Shown in pieces: positions 1 to 8,768 of a stretch of 64,000 nt of DNA; position 1 is the first letter of the stretch, and the number at the start of each line of letters is the position of its first letter. The notes below the pieces were generated by a model that saw nothing but the letters and a program-made list of their open reading frames with translations, ran no database searches and was not told where the DNA came from. The translations under genes and the position numbers were made by a program. This DNA is from a virus: positions 1-64,000 of the IMG/VR virus record IMGVR_UViG_3300034096_000868, one strand, 5' to 3'.

Positions 1-62
1 GCTATTAATTGCTTGTAGGTTGCAATATCCTTTTCAATTTCTTTTTTAGTTCTTTTTTTCAT
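1..62 (-). CDS. Partial hypothetical protein, N-terminus only
   Basis: A leftward reading frame opens with ATG at 62-60 and runs off the window edge. About 20 residues are visible, starting MKKRTKKEIEKDIATYKQLI. They are strongly charged and probably helical. It lies 3 bases below the next leftward gene and looks like the third gene of a small leftward operon. No family is recognisable. Confidence 0.45.
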   Translation of the reverse strand, partial: MKKRTKKEIEKDIATYKQLI

Positions 63-65
63 ATT

Positions 66-248
66 TTACTTCATTCCAAACATATTCTTTAAATTCTCAA
101 GTACATCATCATCATTTATTCCCTCATCTATTTTTATAATGTTTATCTTGTTTTTCAATTTATTGATAGCATCATTTTTGCTTTCAGCTTCTACTTCGTA
201 CTTCATCTTTTTGCCAAATATTTCAAAGTAAATTTTATATATTTTCAT
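66..248 (-). CDS. Hypothetical 60-aa protein
   Basis: A small Lys/Glu/Asn-rich protein of 60 residues with an alternating beta-then-helix pattern (KIYKIYFEIFGKK, then an acidic C-terminal helix). It sits in the leftward cluster at the window edge, 10 bases downstream of the 89-aa gene and 3 bases upstream of the next leftward start, so the three are probably co-transcribed. I do not recognise a family. AT-rich composition matches its neighbours. Confidence 0.55.
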   Translation of the reverse strand: MKIYKIYFEIFGKKMKYEVEAESKNDAINKLKNKINIIKIDEGINDDDVLENLKNMFGMK

Positions 249-258
249 TTTATATAAT

Positions 259-528
259 TTAAGCGTAAATACTACCGATTACTTCTATTTTACTCATTAC
301 TTTGCTATCTTCTACTATTATTTTATTCATAACCTCATCTATCCCATATTCGCTCCATAAGTAGTGATACAAGTACTTTATAAATTCAATACTGCATTGA
401 CTATTATTCAATTTTAAATAAATTCTATCGTATGAGTTATAAATAGTACTTATCCCATTAAATAATTCAACTGAATCTACTTTGTTAAGAATCCCAGTTT
501 TGAAGTATTTTATTTTTATAATTTTCAC
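259..528 (-). CDS. Hypothetical 89-aa protein
   Basis: First gene of the short leftward operon. It has 89 residues, no transmembrane segment and no obvious motif. A Bacteroidota-type -7 box (TATATTTG on the minus strand at 540-533) lies just upstream of its ATG, which supports transcription and this start. Function unknown. Confidence 0.55.
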   Translation of the reverse strand: MKIIKIKYFKTGILNKVDSVELFNGISTIYNSYDRIYLKLNNSQCSIEFIKYLYHYLWSEYGIDEVMNKIIVEDSKVMSKIEVIGSIYA

Positions 529-532
529 AAAG

Positions 533-540
533 CAAATATA
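533..540 (-). promoter_or_regulatory. Leftward promoter -7 box
   Basis: TATATTTG on the minus strand fits the Bacteroidota TAnnTTTG -7 consensus and lies 4 bases upstream of the 89-aa gene's start. No good TTTG -33 element is seen at the usual spacing, so the call rests on one box. The leader would be almost leaderless. Confidence 0.4.
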
Positions 541-587
541 AATATTAATTATTATATTTACACGTTCATTTTTATTGTTTTGGTTTG

Positions 588-612
588 GGGAGTATTTATA
601 CTCCCTATTTTG
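588..612 (+). terminator. Hairpin terminator between divergent operons
   Basis: GGGAGTAT and ATACTCCC form an 8-bp perfect stem with a 2-nt loop, followed by TATTTTGTTTTT. It reads as a rightward intrinsic terminator although no rightward gene precedes it in the window. It overlaps the -33 element of the promoter for the phosphoesterase gene. Confidence 0.5.
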
Positions 613-638
613 TTTTTAATAAATAATGTTTATATTTG
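609..638 (+). promoter_or_regulatory. Rightward promoter, terminase-side operon
   Basis: TTTG at 609-612, 18 bases, then TATATTTG at 631-638: a full match to the Bacteroidota housekeeping-sigma promoter. Because the -7 box lies inside the first 5 codons of the longest reading frame (ATG 626), the real start of the phosphoesterase must be downstream, at ATG 659. Confidence 0.65.
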
Positions 639-658
639 CGAAACCAATAGTCAAAAAA

Positions 659-1633
659 ATGACAAAAACAGATATATGTAGAAGTTATTTAAAGAAGTTC
701 CCAAATTTCCCAAACGCTAAATTAGCAAGGATTATAGTCAAAGATAATCCGTTAATGTTTGATAGCATAGAAGCTACTAGAAGCATAATTAGAGGAATAA
801 CAGGTAATATGGGTAAGCGAGTTGTAAAAAAGGATGCTGAAAATAAAACTCCACCAAAACCAATGAATCCATACAATCTTCCTGCATCCGATGAAACAAG
901 TTTTACTCCATTTGTTATCAAAGCTAGTAAAGTATTAGTACTTTCAGATATTCACATACCATATCACTCTATTAGTGCATTAACTGCCGTATTTGACTAC
1001 ACAAAGAAAATGAAAATAGATGCTATTTTACTTAATGGTGATGTACTAGATTTCTTTGGGTTAAGTAGGTATTGCAAAGACCCTAAGAAAAGAAATTTTG
1101 CAGAGGAATTAAAAGCATTTGAAGAATTTATGGATATACTTAACAATATCTATAAATGCAAAATTTACTTAAAAATTGGGAACCATGAAGAAAGATATAA
1201 TCATTTCCTTTGGCAAAAAGCAGGAGAAATAGCTGATGTGGAGGAGTTTCAACTTGAAGAAATAATTAAAAAAAGAGCCAAAAATGTTACAATAATTGGT
1301 GAAAAAAGAATTATAAAATTAGGACATTTGAACGTATTGCATGGACATGAATTTGCAGGAGGTGTATTTAGTCCAGTAAACATTGCAAGGGGTTTGTTTT
1401 TAAAGGCTAAGGTTTCAGCTATGCAAGGACATAACCACCAAACAAGTGAACATTCGGAAAGTAATTTAGAAGGCAAATTGACAACAACATTTAGTTTAGG
1501 TTGTCTATGTGAATTGAATCCTGAATATATGCCTATAAACAAATGGAATCATGGTTTTGCAATAGTAGATATAGATGCTAAAGGCAATTTTGAAGTTCAA
1601 AACAAAAGAATATTAAAAGGTAAAGTACTATAA
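659..1633 (+). CDS. Calcineurin-like metallophosphoesterase
   Basis: A cytoplasmic metallophosphatase-family protein of 324 residues. The binuclear metal-site motifs are all present in order: SDIH, NGDVLD, GNHEER, then HGHEF and GHNHQ near the C-terminus. An N-terminal region of about 80 residues with helices precedes the catalytic fold and may be a small DNA-binding or adaptor segment. The start at 659 is chosen because a promoter -7 box (631-638) lies upstream of it and inside the alternative start at 626. Phages often carry such enzymes near the packaging genes; the substrate (nucleotide, nucleic acid end or phosphoprotein) cannot be read from sequence. The stop overlaps the next ATG (TAATG), indicating translational coupling. 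Confidence 0.85.
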   Translation: MTKTDICRSYLKKFPNFPNAKLARIIVKDNPLMFDSIEATRSIIRGITGNMGKRVVKKDAENKTPPKPMNPYNLPASDETSFTPFVIKASKVLVLSDIHIPYHSISALTAVFDYTKKMKIDAILLNGDVLDFFGLSRYCKDPKKRNFAEELKAFEEFMDILNNIYKCKIYLKIGNHEERYNHFLWQKAGEIADVEEFQLEEIIKKRAKNVTIIGEKRIIKLGHLNVLHGHEFAGGVFSPVNIARGLFLKAKVSAMQGHNHQTSEHSESNLEGKLTTTFSLGCLCELNPEYMPINKWNHGFAIVDIDAKGNFEVQNKRILKGKVL

Positions 1634-1965
1634 TGATACTATCATTAATAATATTATCTATTTGGGTTTTAGGGCTAACTTACTTTATATTTACTAAAAA
1701 ATATCAAGATGACGAGGTTATTGACGAAGAGTTGGAAGAAGATATAGATTTTGAATTTGAAGCTCCTACTCGAGCTGAAAATATGCAAGTAATATCACTT
1801 GCACATGAATTATTTGAGCAAAGCGACCCCATGATTAAAAGCCAACAAGCTACTAAGGAACGCACAATTAAGAAGTGTAAGAAAATTGCAAAAAGATACG
1901 TAGATGAAATTTATGATGAAACATTTTATGTAGAAAAAACAGAAGAAAATGGAACAGAAAGCTAA
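1633..1965 (+). CDS. Single-pass membrane protein with acidic domain
   Basis: Residues 1-22 form one hydrophobic segment (ILSLIILSIWVLGLTYFIF) followed by KK, so the topology is probably N-terminus out and C-terminus in the cytoplasm. Residues 28-50 are highly acidic (EELEEDIDFEFE), and the rest is helical and charged. It overlaps the genes before and after it by 1 and 17 bases, so it belongs to the same operon. Function unknown. Confidence 0.65.
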   Translation: MILSLIILSIWVLGLTYFIFTKKYQDDEVIDEELEEDIDFEFEAPTRAENMQVISLAHELFEQSDPMIKSQQATKERTIKKCKKIAKRYVDEIYDETFYVEKTEENGTES

Positions 1966-2311
1966 AACAAAAGAAAAAGAATTAATTGCTTTTAGGAAGC
2001 ATAAATTGTTCGCAGGTAGGTTAATTTCATTTTCAAAGAGTGGATATAGAAAAGCATACCCAAATAATGAAGTGATATTTAACTCATTTATTTACACTCC
2101 TAAAGGTAGAATAGTATGGTATGGTGATATAGACTTGACTAGGAGCTGGAAGCAAGTATGGAAAGCTATGCAAGATTTAGGACTTAAAGAATTGCACATA
2201 CAGTATGAAAATAGCGGATATCAAAAAGAAGCATCAATGTACATAATACGTGATAATAAATTATTTAGATACGTACGAGTAGCAAGTAATTTTACATATA
2301 GAATATTTTAA
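1949..2311 (+). CDS. Hypothetical 120-aa protein
   Basis: A basic, aromatic-rich protein of 120 residues (motifs IVWYGDIDLTRSWKQVWKAM and LHIQYENSG) with mixed alpha/beta character and no membrane segment. It overlaps the membrane-protein gene by 17 bases and is the last gene before a promoter and terminator unit at 2313-2400. Function is not recognised. Confidence 0.6.
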   Translation: MEQKAKTKEKELIAFRKHKLFAGRLISFSKSGYRKAYPNNEVIFNSFIYTPKGRIVWYGDIDLTRSWKQVWKAMQDLGLKELHIQYENSGYQKEASMYIIRDNKLFRYVRVASNFTYRIF

Positions 2312-2312
2312 T

Positions 2313-2341
2313 TTTGATTTAAGAATATTTTTGTATATTTG
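2313..2341 (+). promoter_or_regulatory. Promoter of short leader RNA before RepL-like gene
   Basis: TTTG at 2313-2316, 17 bases, TATATTTG at 2334-2341. Transcription would start near 2348 and meet a strong hairpin terminator about 50 bases later (2369-2400), before the next coding start. Confidence 0.6.
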
Positions 2342-2368
2342 CAGTTCCATATATTTATATTTTAGACT

Positions 2369-2400
2369 AAAGCACTGCAATTTATTGTGGTGCTTTTTTT
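2369..2400 (+). terminator. Intrinsic terminator / attenuator
   Basis: AAGCAC pairs with GTGCTT around an imperfect extended stem and is followed by a run of T. The RNA from the promoter at 2334 to here would be roughly 50 nt. The ATG at 2387 lies in the 3' arm of this hairpin, so it is unlikely to be the true start of the following gene. Confidence 0.6.
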
Positions 2401-2434
2401 ATTTTTTACTATATTCGCACTAAGTTATAGTATA

Positions 2435-2878
2435 GTGGGGTCAAAAAGAAATATTTTCATTCAGCATAGCGTGAACCAGGAAACTGGCGAAGTAACAGAC
2501 AAAATGTGGGTTACTAAACAAGCTATGAAGTATGCTAAGTTCATTAAGTACTATGCAGAGGGTAGTGAATATTTAGAACTTCTTACTCATGGACAATATA
2601 GAGTATTATTTGAATTAGCTCAATATACTGAATATAATACCAATGTAATATCCATAGACAAAAATAAAAAAGACATTATAGCAGCTAAATGTAATATGAA
2701 ATATATTAATCAAGTTATATCTATTTTATCAAGATCCAACATCCTTGTAAAGCTATCATCTAACTCCTTTATGATAAATCCTAGAATATTGTTTAATGGA
2801 GAAGAAACGGAAAGGTTTAAAATTTTACAAAATAAAGGTATTGTTTTAGGAATAAATAAATTAATTTTGCATAGTTAA
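2435..2878 (+). CDS. RepL-like replication protein
   Basis: A winged-helix protein resembling the RepL/replication-maintenance family of plasmids and phages. The family signatures visible are QETGEV near the N-terminus, LTHGQYRVLFELAQY in the first helix block, and the C-terminal FMINPRILFNGEETERF. About 147 residues from GTG 2435. An ATG at 2387 gives 16 more residues but sits inside the upstream terminator hairpin and encodes an implausible Phe/Leu-rich leader. In RepL plasmids the protein starts replication; here it could act in phage replication or regulation. Confidence in the family is moderate, based on motif pattern only. Confidence 0.6.
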   Translation: MGSKRNIFIQHSVNQETGEVTDKMWVTKQAMKYAKFIKYYAEGSEYLELLTHGQYRVLFELAQYTEYNTNVISIDKNKKDIIAAKCNMKYINQVISILSRSNILVKLSSNSFMINPRILFNGEETERFKILQNKGIVLGINKLILHS

Positions 2879-2893
2879 ATAAAATTAGTAGTT

Positions 2894-3160
2894 TTGCCAA
2901 CAAACGTAAGTGATAGTGAATTAAAGAAAAAAATTATAAAGTCTTCTATAAAGGCTAAAGTCAAAAGACATTTTAATCTTTATGAATACAAATATAATTT
3001 TATCTTATCTTGCATTGAATACGTTTTGTTCTACAGATTAGAGAGAATTAGAATTAATAATATATTTAAAAACAAAAATAAGTTAAAACATGGAAGAGTT
3101 AAAAAGTACAAAAGTAAAAGCAAAAGGAAAGGTAGTGGAAATGGGAAAAAGACAAAGTGA
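2894..3160 (+). CDS. Hypothetical basic 88-aa protein (uncertain)
   Basis: A very basic frame (C-terminal Lys-rich tail) that would start with TTG at 2894 and overlaps the next gene by 71 bases. Two -7-like boxes (TAATTTTG 2866, TAGTTTTG 2888) lie at its start, and the second covers the start codon itself. No ATG follows for most of the frame. It may be a real small DNA- or RNA-binding protein or just the leader of the 206-aa gene. Confidence 0.3.
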   Translation: MPTNVSDSELKKKIIKSSIKAKVKRHFNLYEYKYNFILSCIEYVLFYRLERIRINNIFKNKNKLKHGRVKKYKSKSKRKGSGNGKKTK

Positions 3161-3710
3161 ACCAACACAGGTTGATTTAATGGTCTTACCTAGAGATTTA
3201 CTAGGAAGTATTAGAGAGAACATAATAGATTTCTCAAATATGAACCGAAGTATGAAATCTAGTACTGCAAGAAAATTGCAGAAAAACATTCAAATTCTTG
3301 AATTAAATGCAAATGCATACATCAAGAAAGAAAGAGAACTAGTGGATGAATTTATCGTAGTAGAAGACGAAACGCCAGTTTGGTGGAATCAAGTTACTAC
3401 TGAAAAAGTATATGAGGGCGAGGGAGAAGAAAAAAGACTTGCAGGTGGTACATTTAGAGCAAAATCTACTCCACAAGGTATGATTTTAGTAAATGCTGAT
3501 AGTGAGCAATACTTTCCAAAAGAGGGCGAAGTAATGAAATACTTGCAAAAAGACATCACAAGAGAGGATGAGTATGTAGAAAAAATGAAGTCACTTCAAG
3601 GAACTCCGATTGAAATAAAAGTTATTCTTTTCACTGATGAAGAACTTAGCGACTTGAATGTGCCAACAGATTTATCATTCTTAAATATTTTTGTAGATGG
3701 AAAACAATAA
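3090..3710 (+). CDS. Hypothetical 206-aa protein
   Basis: A soluble acidic protein with a basic N-terminus. Its middle reads TPVWWNQVTTEKVYEGEGEE, and a proline-glycine turn region suggests a beta-rich central fold. It overlaps the next gene by 14 bases (3697), so it belongs to the terminase-side operon. No family recognised; the position upstream of the terminase genes is compatible with a packaging accessory or virion role. Confidence 0.65.
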   Translation: MEELKSTKVKAKGKVVEMGKRQSEPTQVDLMVLPRDLLGSIRENIIDFSNMNRSMKSSTARKLQKNIQILELNANAYIKKERELVDEFIVVEDETPVWWNQVTTEKVYEGEGEEKRLAGGTFRAKSTPQGMILVNADSEQYFPKEGEVMKYLQKDITREDEYVEKMKSLQGTPIEIKVILFTDEELSDLNVPTDLSFLNIFVDGKQ

Positions 3711-3948
3711 CGAATTTATAGAACTAAAGACTTTCCATAGGGATGCCAACAACATCTCTAAAGAAAAGCTATCAAATATTCCACTAGACCACGTTAGAGG
3801 TGGAACGTATCGTACCTATGAAGATTCAGGAAAGCAAGTAGAAAATAAGACTATGATAATATTTGGTACTCACAAATATTATATAGCTATGAGTATAAGT
3901 GATTTAAAAACTCACCTAAGCAATAAACTAGGGTTTAAATTTCATTAA
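3697..3948 (+). CDS. Hypothetical 83-aa protein
   Basis: A small soluble protein with a central Gly-Gly turn and a C-terminal segment (IIFGTHKYYIAMSISDLKTH) that looks like a strand-helix unit. Its start lies inside the end of the preceding gene, indicating coupled translation. Function unknown. Confidence 0.6.
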   Translation: MENNNEFIELKTFHRDANNISKEKLSNIPLDHVRGGTYRTYEDSGKQVENKTMIIFGTHKYYIAMSISDLKTHLSNKLGFKFH

Positions 3949-3949
3949 A

Positions 3950-4099
3950 ATGCCAACATACGAACATCCAAAAAAAAATCACAAAGCACCCGTTGTTAAA
4001 CTAAAAGACACTGGTAGTTCTTTAATGCCTAAAAAAGCAAAGATAAACTGCGCTTGTAGTGGCACAAAAGATGCTAGAGTTAATAGACCCGGTAGATAA
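3950..4099 (+). CDS. Small hypothetical protein, 49 aa
   Basis: A complete short frame from ATG 3950 to TAA 4099 that exactly fills the gap between two operon genes, starting 1 base after the upstream stop and ending 3 bases before the next ATG. The product is basic, begins MPTYEHPKKNHKAP and has a CAC cysteine pair near residue 35. The tight packing is the main support. Function unknown. Confidence 0.5.
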   Translation: MPTYEHPKKNHKAPVVKLKDTGSSLMPKKAKINCACSGTKDARVNRPGR

Positions 4100-4102
4100 A
4101 CT

Positions 4103-4624
4103 ATGGTAATATTTGCTAAATTCAACAAAAGTAAGAAAAAATGGGAGGTAGATGAAGATACCTGCAATTACTATGTTGAATTTAGGAATATACTAGAAAA
4201 ACATGGAGCAAATGCTATTGCATTTATAATTCTATATGCAGACCCTACAAGTCCATTTGCTTATGAGGAATCTGAATCTGTGCGTAGGGATGAAGTTTAC
4301 GCATCAGTATTTGGAAAGGAAAAATTTGATGTAGAAGTCCTTAAAAATGCAATAAAAAAGTATCAACAGATTTGCGATACACAAGAAAATAAACTCCGAA
4401 AATCATACCTTAAAGGCGGTAAATTGCTAAGTAGTTATATAGATGGAGAAGCGGTTGTAAGTAGTGACAATCTAAAGGATATTATTACAATAATGAAAGA
4501 ACTACCGACCGTTATCACAACTGTTGGTGAAATAAATAAAAGTGCCGATACGTCTGCTAAAGATGTTGTTGGGAAAGTCAAGTCGAATCGTAGCCTCTCA
4601 TTCATAGAGGAGAAAAATAGATAA
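4103..4624 (+). CDS. Candidate terminase small subunit
   Basis: A 173-residue helical, charged protein directly upstream (6 bases) of the large terminase gene, the usual place of the small terminase subunit that recognises packaging DNA. Sequence alone shows no clear HTH; the C-terminal part (LKDIITIMKELPTVITTVGEINKSA) could form an oligomerisation helix. The assignment is by position only. It could instead be a nuclease-associated or unrelated operon protein. Confidence 0.45.
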   Translation: MVIFAKFNKSKKKWEVDEDTCNYYVEFRNILEKHGANAIAFIILYADPTSPFAYEESESVRRDEVYASVFGKEKFDVEVLKNAIKKYQQICDTQENKLRKSYLKGGKLLSSYIDGEAVVSSDNLKDIITIMKELPTVITTVGEINKSADTSAKDVVGKVKSNRSLSFIEEKNR

Positions 4625-4630
4625 AAAGTT

Positions 4631-6457
4631 TTGAGTGTAAATTACACCGACTTTTCGCCCGTTATAAAATATGGAATCCCTGATTATAAAAGGGATAGTC
4701 CACAATGGTTCTCATGGCTCGAAGAACAATTACATTACATTCTTAACGGATATACGCATGGTGGCACTACTATCACTGGTAGGCTATATTTCAAACTAAA
4801 TTTTTTCAAGATACTTCACTTAGAAGATGGAGATAGTCGTGAAAAAATGATTAGTCCTTACTATGTAGATGCTCAAAAAGACTTATATGATTTACTTGAT
4901 TACTGCTATGAAAATGAAAGAGATTTGATAGTTGGTAAAGGTAGAGATAAAGGATTTAGTTACGATTTAGCAAATATTTCACTATACGAAACTCATTTTT
5001 TCAAGGATAATCATATCATAATGCTATTTCCTAGTGGAACTTCTCCTGCAAAGCAACAATTCAAGAATAAGTACAAATTAGGTTGGCAACATTTACTAGA
5101 TGATTTTAAGGTAGACCCTGGTCTTTCAAATAATGCTGATTTATTAAAATATGGTTGGGTTGAAACTGATGAAGAAACGGGTAGAAAAACAGAACGTGGC
5201 AATTTATCTTCACTCACTATGCTTGAAGTAGTAAATGCCGATGTAGGTAAATCTGGACGTTTTAAGGTTATGGGATTAGAGGAGTTTGGGGAGATTAAAG
5301 ACCCATTAAAACTTATTCAAACATCAAGAGCGAATTTACAAAAAGGTGCTAAAAAGTTTGGTACTATCATAGCTGGAGGTACGTCAAATGCATTCAATCA
5401 TGGATATAAAGATTTTAGAACTTTGTGGTTTAATCACAATGATTATGGATTTGAAAAACTATTTATCCCTGCAAATAAAGCTTTATGGGGATTTGTTAAA
5501 GAAAATGGAGATAGCGATATGGAGGGTGCTGAAAAGTGGGTACTTGATAGAAGAAAAGGACTAAAAGACGATATTCTCACCATTGAGATGCAAAATTACC
5601 CTTTAACTGAAAAGGAAATGTTTGTATCAATCAATCAAAGTCCATTTAATACAAACTACATATCATCGCAAATAGCCGATATTATGACTAACAAGGCTAT
5701 TGAAAGTCAAATTAAAACGGGAAATTTATATAAAGATAACAAGGATGGTAGTATAAAATTTGCAGAGTGCCTAGATGGTAGATGGAAAATTTACTTGCAT
5801 CCAAAGAAAGGACTTATTAATAAAGATGTGGGTGCGGTAGATCCATACAATAAAGGCGATGGAGGACAATTTGCTACATCAAAAGGTGCAATAGTAATTT
5901 ATAGACCATTTAATGGATTGAGCGAAATCGGGAATTTGCCGATTTGCATTTATCATAATAGGCCCAAAACTAAGGATATGTTTTTTGAGGATTGCTTACT
6001 TACTGCAATGTACTATGATTGCCAATTATTATTTGAACATCAATTTGACGATTGGGCTGATTATTTTATCAAACGTAATGCACAGAAGTATTTAAAAAAT
6101 AGACCAAACTTAGTAGATAATATTTATAGCAAAAATAACAATCAAAAATATGGAGTACCAGCAACGCATCAATCTAAAGGAACTGCAGTTGAGGTGGCTA
6201 TTAGGGATTTCGATGCAAACTGGGAAAATCATGTTTTTATTGAATTGTTAGATGAATTAAGTAACTTTGGAACGGAAAATGTGGATTTAGCTATGGCATA
6301 TATTTGGGCTGTATTACACGCAGAGGACAATATAAAAATGCTTCCAGAGTTTATGCCAAAGAAAAAAGCAAAGCCGTTTATTCCATATACAATACATAGT
6401 GGGAATAAGATGATAGTAATAAGTACAGTCGAGCAACAGAAAATGATGACACGATAA
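4631..6457 (+). CDS. terL: Terminase large subunit
   Basis: Packaging motor ATPase and headful nuclease, 608 residues. ATPase: an atypical Walker A around VGKGRDKGFSY, Walker B around VMGLEEFGE and a coupling motif with GGTSN. Nuclease (RNase H-like): GAVDPYNKGDGG with the first metal-binding Asp, LLFEHQFDDW with the second acidic group, and ENVDLAMAY with the third. It starts with TTG at 4631, since no ATG or GTG lies in frame nearby, and is followed after 1 base by the portal gene. The family is clear from motif order and neighbours; the packaging strategy cannot be read. Confidence 0.88.
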   Translation: MSVNYTDFSPVIKYGIPDYKRDSPQWFSWLEEQLHYILNGYTHGGTTITGRLYFKLNFFKILHLEDGDSREKMISPYYVDAQKDLYDLLDYCYENERDLIVGKGRDKGFSYDLANISLYETHFFKDNHIIMLFPSGTSPAKQQFKNKYKLGWQHLLDDFKVDPGLSNNADLLKYGWVETDEETGRKTERGNLSSLTMLEVVNADVGKSGRFKVMGLEEFGEIKDPLKLIQTSRANLQKGAKKFGTIIAGGTSNAFNHGYKDFRTLWFNHNDYGFEKLFIPANKALWGFVKENGDSDMEGAEKWVLDRRKGLKDDILTIEMQNYPLTEKEMFVSINQSPFNTNYISSQIADIMTNKAIESQIKTGNLYKDNKDGSIKFAECLDGRWKIYLHPKKGLINKDVGAVDPYNKGDGGQFATSKGAIVIYRPFNGLSEIGNLPICIYHNRPKTKDMFFEDCLLTAMYYDCQLLFEHQFDDWADYFIKRNAQKYLKNRPNLVDNIYSKNNNQKYGVPATHQSKGTAVEVAIRDFDANWENHVFIELLDELSNFGTENVDLAMAYIWAVLHAEDNIKMLPEFMPKKKAKPFIPYTIHSGNKMIVISTVEQQKMMTR

Positions 6458-6458
6458 T

Positions 6459-8672
6459 ATGAGAAATTTTAGTAACGTAGTTCCTGCGAAAAAGGACGAA
6501 CAATTACAATGGGCAAAACAAGCCATTGATGCAATAATTCTTAGTGGACAAAACTGCTATAATGAGCGAGATTTAGAAAATATCAATTACGCAAAAGGTA
6601 CAGTGCCTGAAAGCGACTTTGATTATGTTACTAAATTGTACGTAAATCCTAATACTCCAGATAGAGTTTTACCAGGAAGAATCCGACAAGTAAACACTAT
6701 TGCTCATTTATTGAATAAGGCTATTGGGAAATATACTAGTGAAGAACTAGACTATGTTGTTTCGGTTATCAATAAAGAGGGATATGAAGAAAAGATTGAA
6801 GAAGTTTCGAAGATTGGAGCAGAAAAACTTGCAAGATTTGTAAGACAACAAAGTGGTATTAATGAAATTTTAGGCGCGCCTATTGACGTGCTAGATGTAA
6901 TTCAGCCAGAGGATATTGAGAAAATAAAAGGTGTGGATTATTCTAAATACCAAACGGAAGCTGAAATAAATTTATCTAAAGCATTACGTTGGATATTGAC
7001 TGATACCATGAAAGGTATGCAGTATAAACTTACTAATCAATTACTTTGGAACTACTTTGTTACAGGAAAAATGGCAGTAGATATTTATAAGGGATTGGAA
7101 GACCCCGAACTAGATGTAATTCCTACTCAAAATTTAATTTATGATTTAGATAGCACAAGTCCATTTATCCATAAAGGTAGATATGCAGGATATTACTATT
7201 CAGCTACTCCACAAGAAATTATTGATAAGTGTCCAAATTTAAGCCAAGAAGATGTAGATTATCTTAATGGACTAATGGAGAACTTTGGTAATGTAGGAGC
7301 ATCTGCAATGGCTAAAACGTGGAAAGATGGATGTGATTGGTTTATTGAGCAAGATACTTTATACATTGATTGTTACAAGATTTATTTCAAAGCAATCAAA
7401 TGGGTAAAATGCAAAATAACTCCTAATAAATTAGACGAGGATAATCCTCACGTACATTTCGTTGGAGATGATGACAAGCTAAGCGCTAACGATAAGTATG
7501 AGCAAAGATGCACTAATACGGTTTGGGAGTGTACTAGAATTGCAAGTAAAATATACTACCAATGTAGAGAAATGCCTAATCAAATTGTTTCAGAAGATAC
7601 TCCAAGTGAAAGAGAGTTGCCAATAAAAGGGATTATAGATGGGCTTCATCCTTGCCTTGTAGATTTATTGAAACCTTTGGAATCAATGAAGATGAATGCT
7701 TTCTTCTCTATTGATAGGCTAGTAGGTCAAGCAAAAGGTAAAATATTAATTATTGATGAAGCTACAGAGGATAACCCTTTGGATAATCACTACAATATGA
7801 TGGCTTATGGAGTATACCGAGTAAATTCAGCAAAAGAGGGCGATATGCAACTTAATGGAGGGCAAATAATCCAGCCAAAAGAAATCGATATGGGATTAAG
7901 TCAGGCAGTGTCTGACTTAATGAGATTTATCCAATTCCTAGATACAAGTATGTTATTGGTAACGGGGTTAAATGAGGGATATATGGGTATTGTAAATTCA
8001 AACACTGGATTAGGCACACAACAAAATGCCATTCAACAAGCACAAATGAGTTTATATCCATACATTTCTACATGGTATAGTGTAATTCAATCATCACTGC
8101 AAGAAGTATGTAATTTATTTCCTATTTGTTGGAAAGATTCAGATAAGGTAAAATACTACATTGGTGAGCGTGGACAAAACTTTTTCAACCTTTCAAAAGA
8201 CACAAATTGGTATTTGAATAGATATGGATTAGTAGTTCAAAATAAGCTAAAACAACAACAACAAAAGAATGTTGCGGTTCAAACTGCTCAAATGTTATTG
8301 CCAACTGTGAATGATCCAAACTTTGCATTAGCGTTAATGAAGATGGTAAATAGCCAAAGTGCTGCGGAAGCGGAGGAAATTTTAGAGAAAGGAGTTGTGG
8401 CTATAAATAAATTGAAAGCTGAAAGTGAGAAAAACGCTATGGAGCAATCACGTATGCAACAACAAGCAAATGCTGAAAGACTGCAGATTGAATCTGAACT
8501 TGAACTCAAACGTATTAATATTCCATTAGAGGTTGAGAAATTAAAAGGAGAAAATGCTATGGCATTACAAGAGCAAAAATTACGTCATTCAGAGGATGCT
8601 CAAGATGTGAGATATAAGCAAAATATCAAGGAAAAGATTGTAGAAAAAGAATTAAATAATTCAAATATCTAA
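6459..8672 (+). CDS. Portal protein
   Basis: The 737-residue dodecameric head vertex protein through which DNA enters and leaves. Evidence: immediate downstream position to the large terminase, the typical length of crAss-like and podoviral portals, a mixed alpha/beta core with long helices (roughly 480-600, around QAVSDLMRFIQFLDT), and a long C-terminal Gln/Glu/Ala-rich coiled coil (about 640-730), which in portals forms the barrel inside the head. The ATG follows the terminase stop by 1 base. A terminator follows at 8700. Confidence 0.82.
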   Translation: MRNFSNVVPAKKDEQLQWAKQAIDAIILSGQNCYNERDLENINYAKGTVPESDFDYVTKLYVNPNTPDRVLPGRIRQVNTIAHLLNKAIGKYTSEELDYVVSVINKEGYEEKIEEVSKIGAEKLARFVRQQSGINEILGAPIDVLDVIQPEDIEKIKGVDYSKYQTEAEINLSKALRWILTDTMKGMQYKLTNQLLWNYFVTGKMAVDIYKGLEDPELDVIPTQNLIYDLDSTSPFIHKGRYAGYYYSATPQEIIDKCPNLSQEDVDYLNGLMENFGNVGASAMAKTWKDGCDWFIEQDTLYIDCYKIYFKAIKWVKCKITPNKLDEDNPHVHFVGDDDKLSANDKYEQRCTNTVWECTRIASKIYYQCREMPNQIVSEDTPSERELPIKGIIDGLHPCLVDLLKPLESMKMNAFFSIDRLVGQAKGKILIIDEATEDNPLDNHYNMMAYGVYRVNSAKEGDMQLNGGQIIQPKEIDMGLSQAVSDLMRFIQFLDTSMLLVTGLNEGYMGIVNSNTGLGTQQNAIQQAQMSLYPYISTWYSVIQSSLQEVCNLFPICWKDSDKVKYYIGERGQNFFNLSKDTNWYLNRYGLVVQNKLKQQQQKNVAVQTAQMLLPTVNDPNFALALMKMVNSQSAAEAEEILEKGVVAINKLKAESEKNAMEQSRMQQQANAERLQIESELELKRINIPLEVEKLKGENAMALQEQKLRHSEDAQDVRYKQNIKEKIVEKELNNSNI

Positions 8673-8699
8673 GTATTAAAATAGGTGTGTTTAGTAATT

Positions 8700-8723
8700 G
8701 GGAGCTATTAGCTCCCTTTTTTT
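8700..8723 (+). terminator. Terminator after portal
   Basis: GGGAGC and GCTCCC form a 6-bp stem around a TATTA loop, followed by seven T. It ends the rightward terminase-portal operon and separates it from the convergent tail-fibre operon that ends at 8769. Confidence 0.75.
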
Positions 8724-8768
8724 AGACTGCTCAATACAGAATAATTTAGCAGATGAAATACTTAGCTA

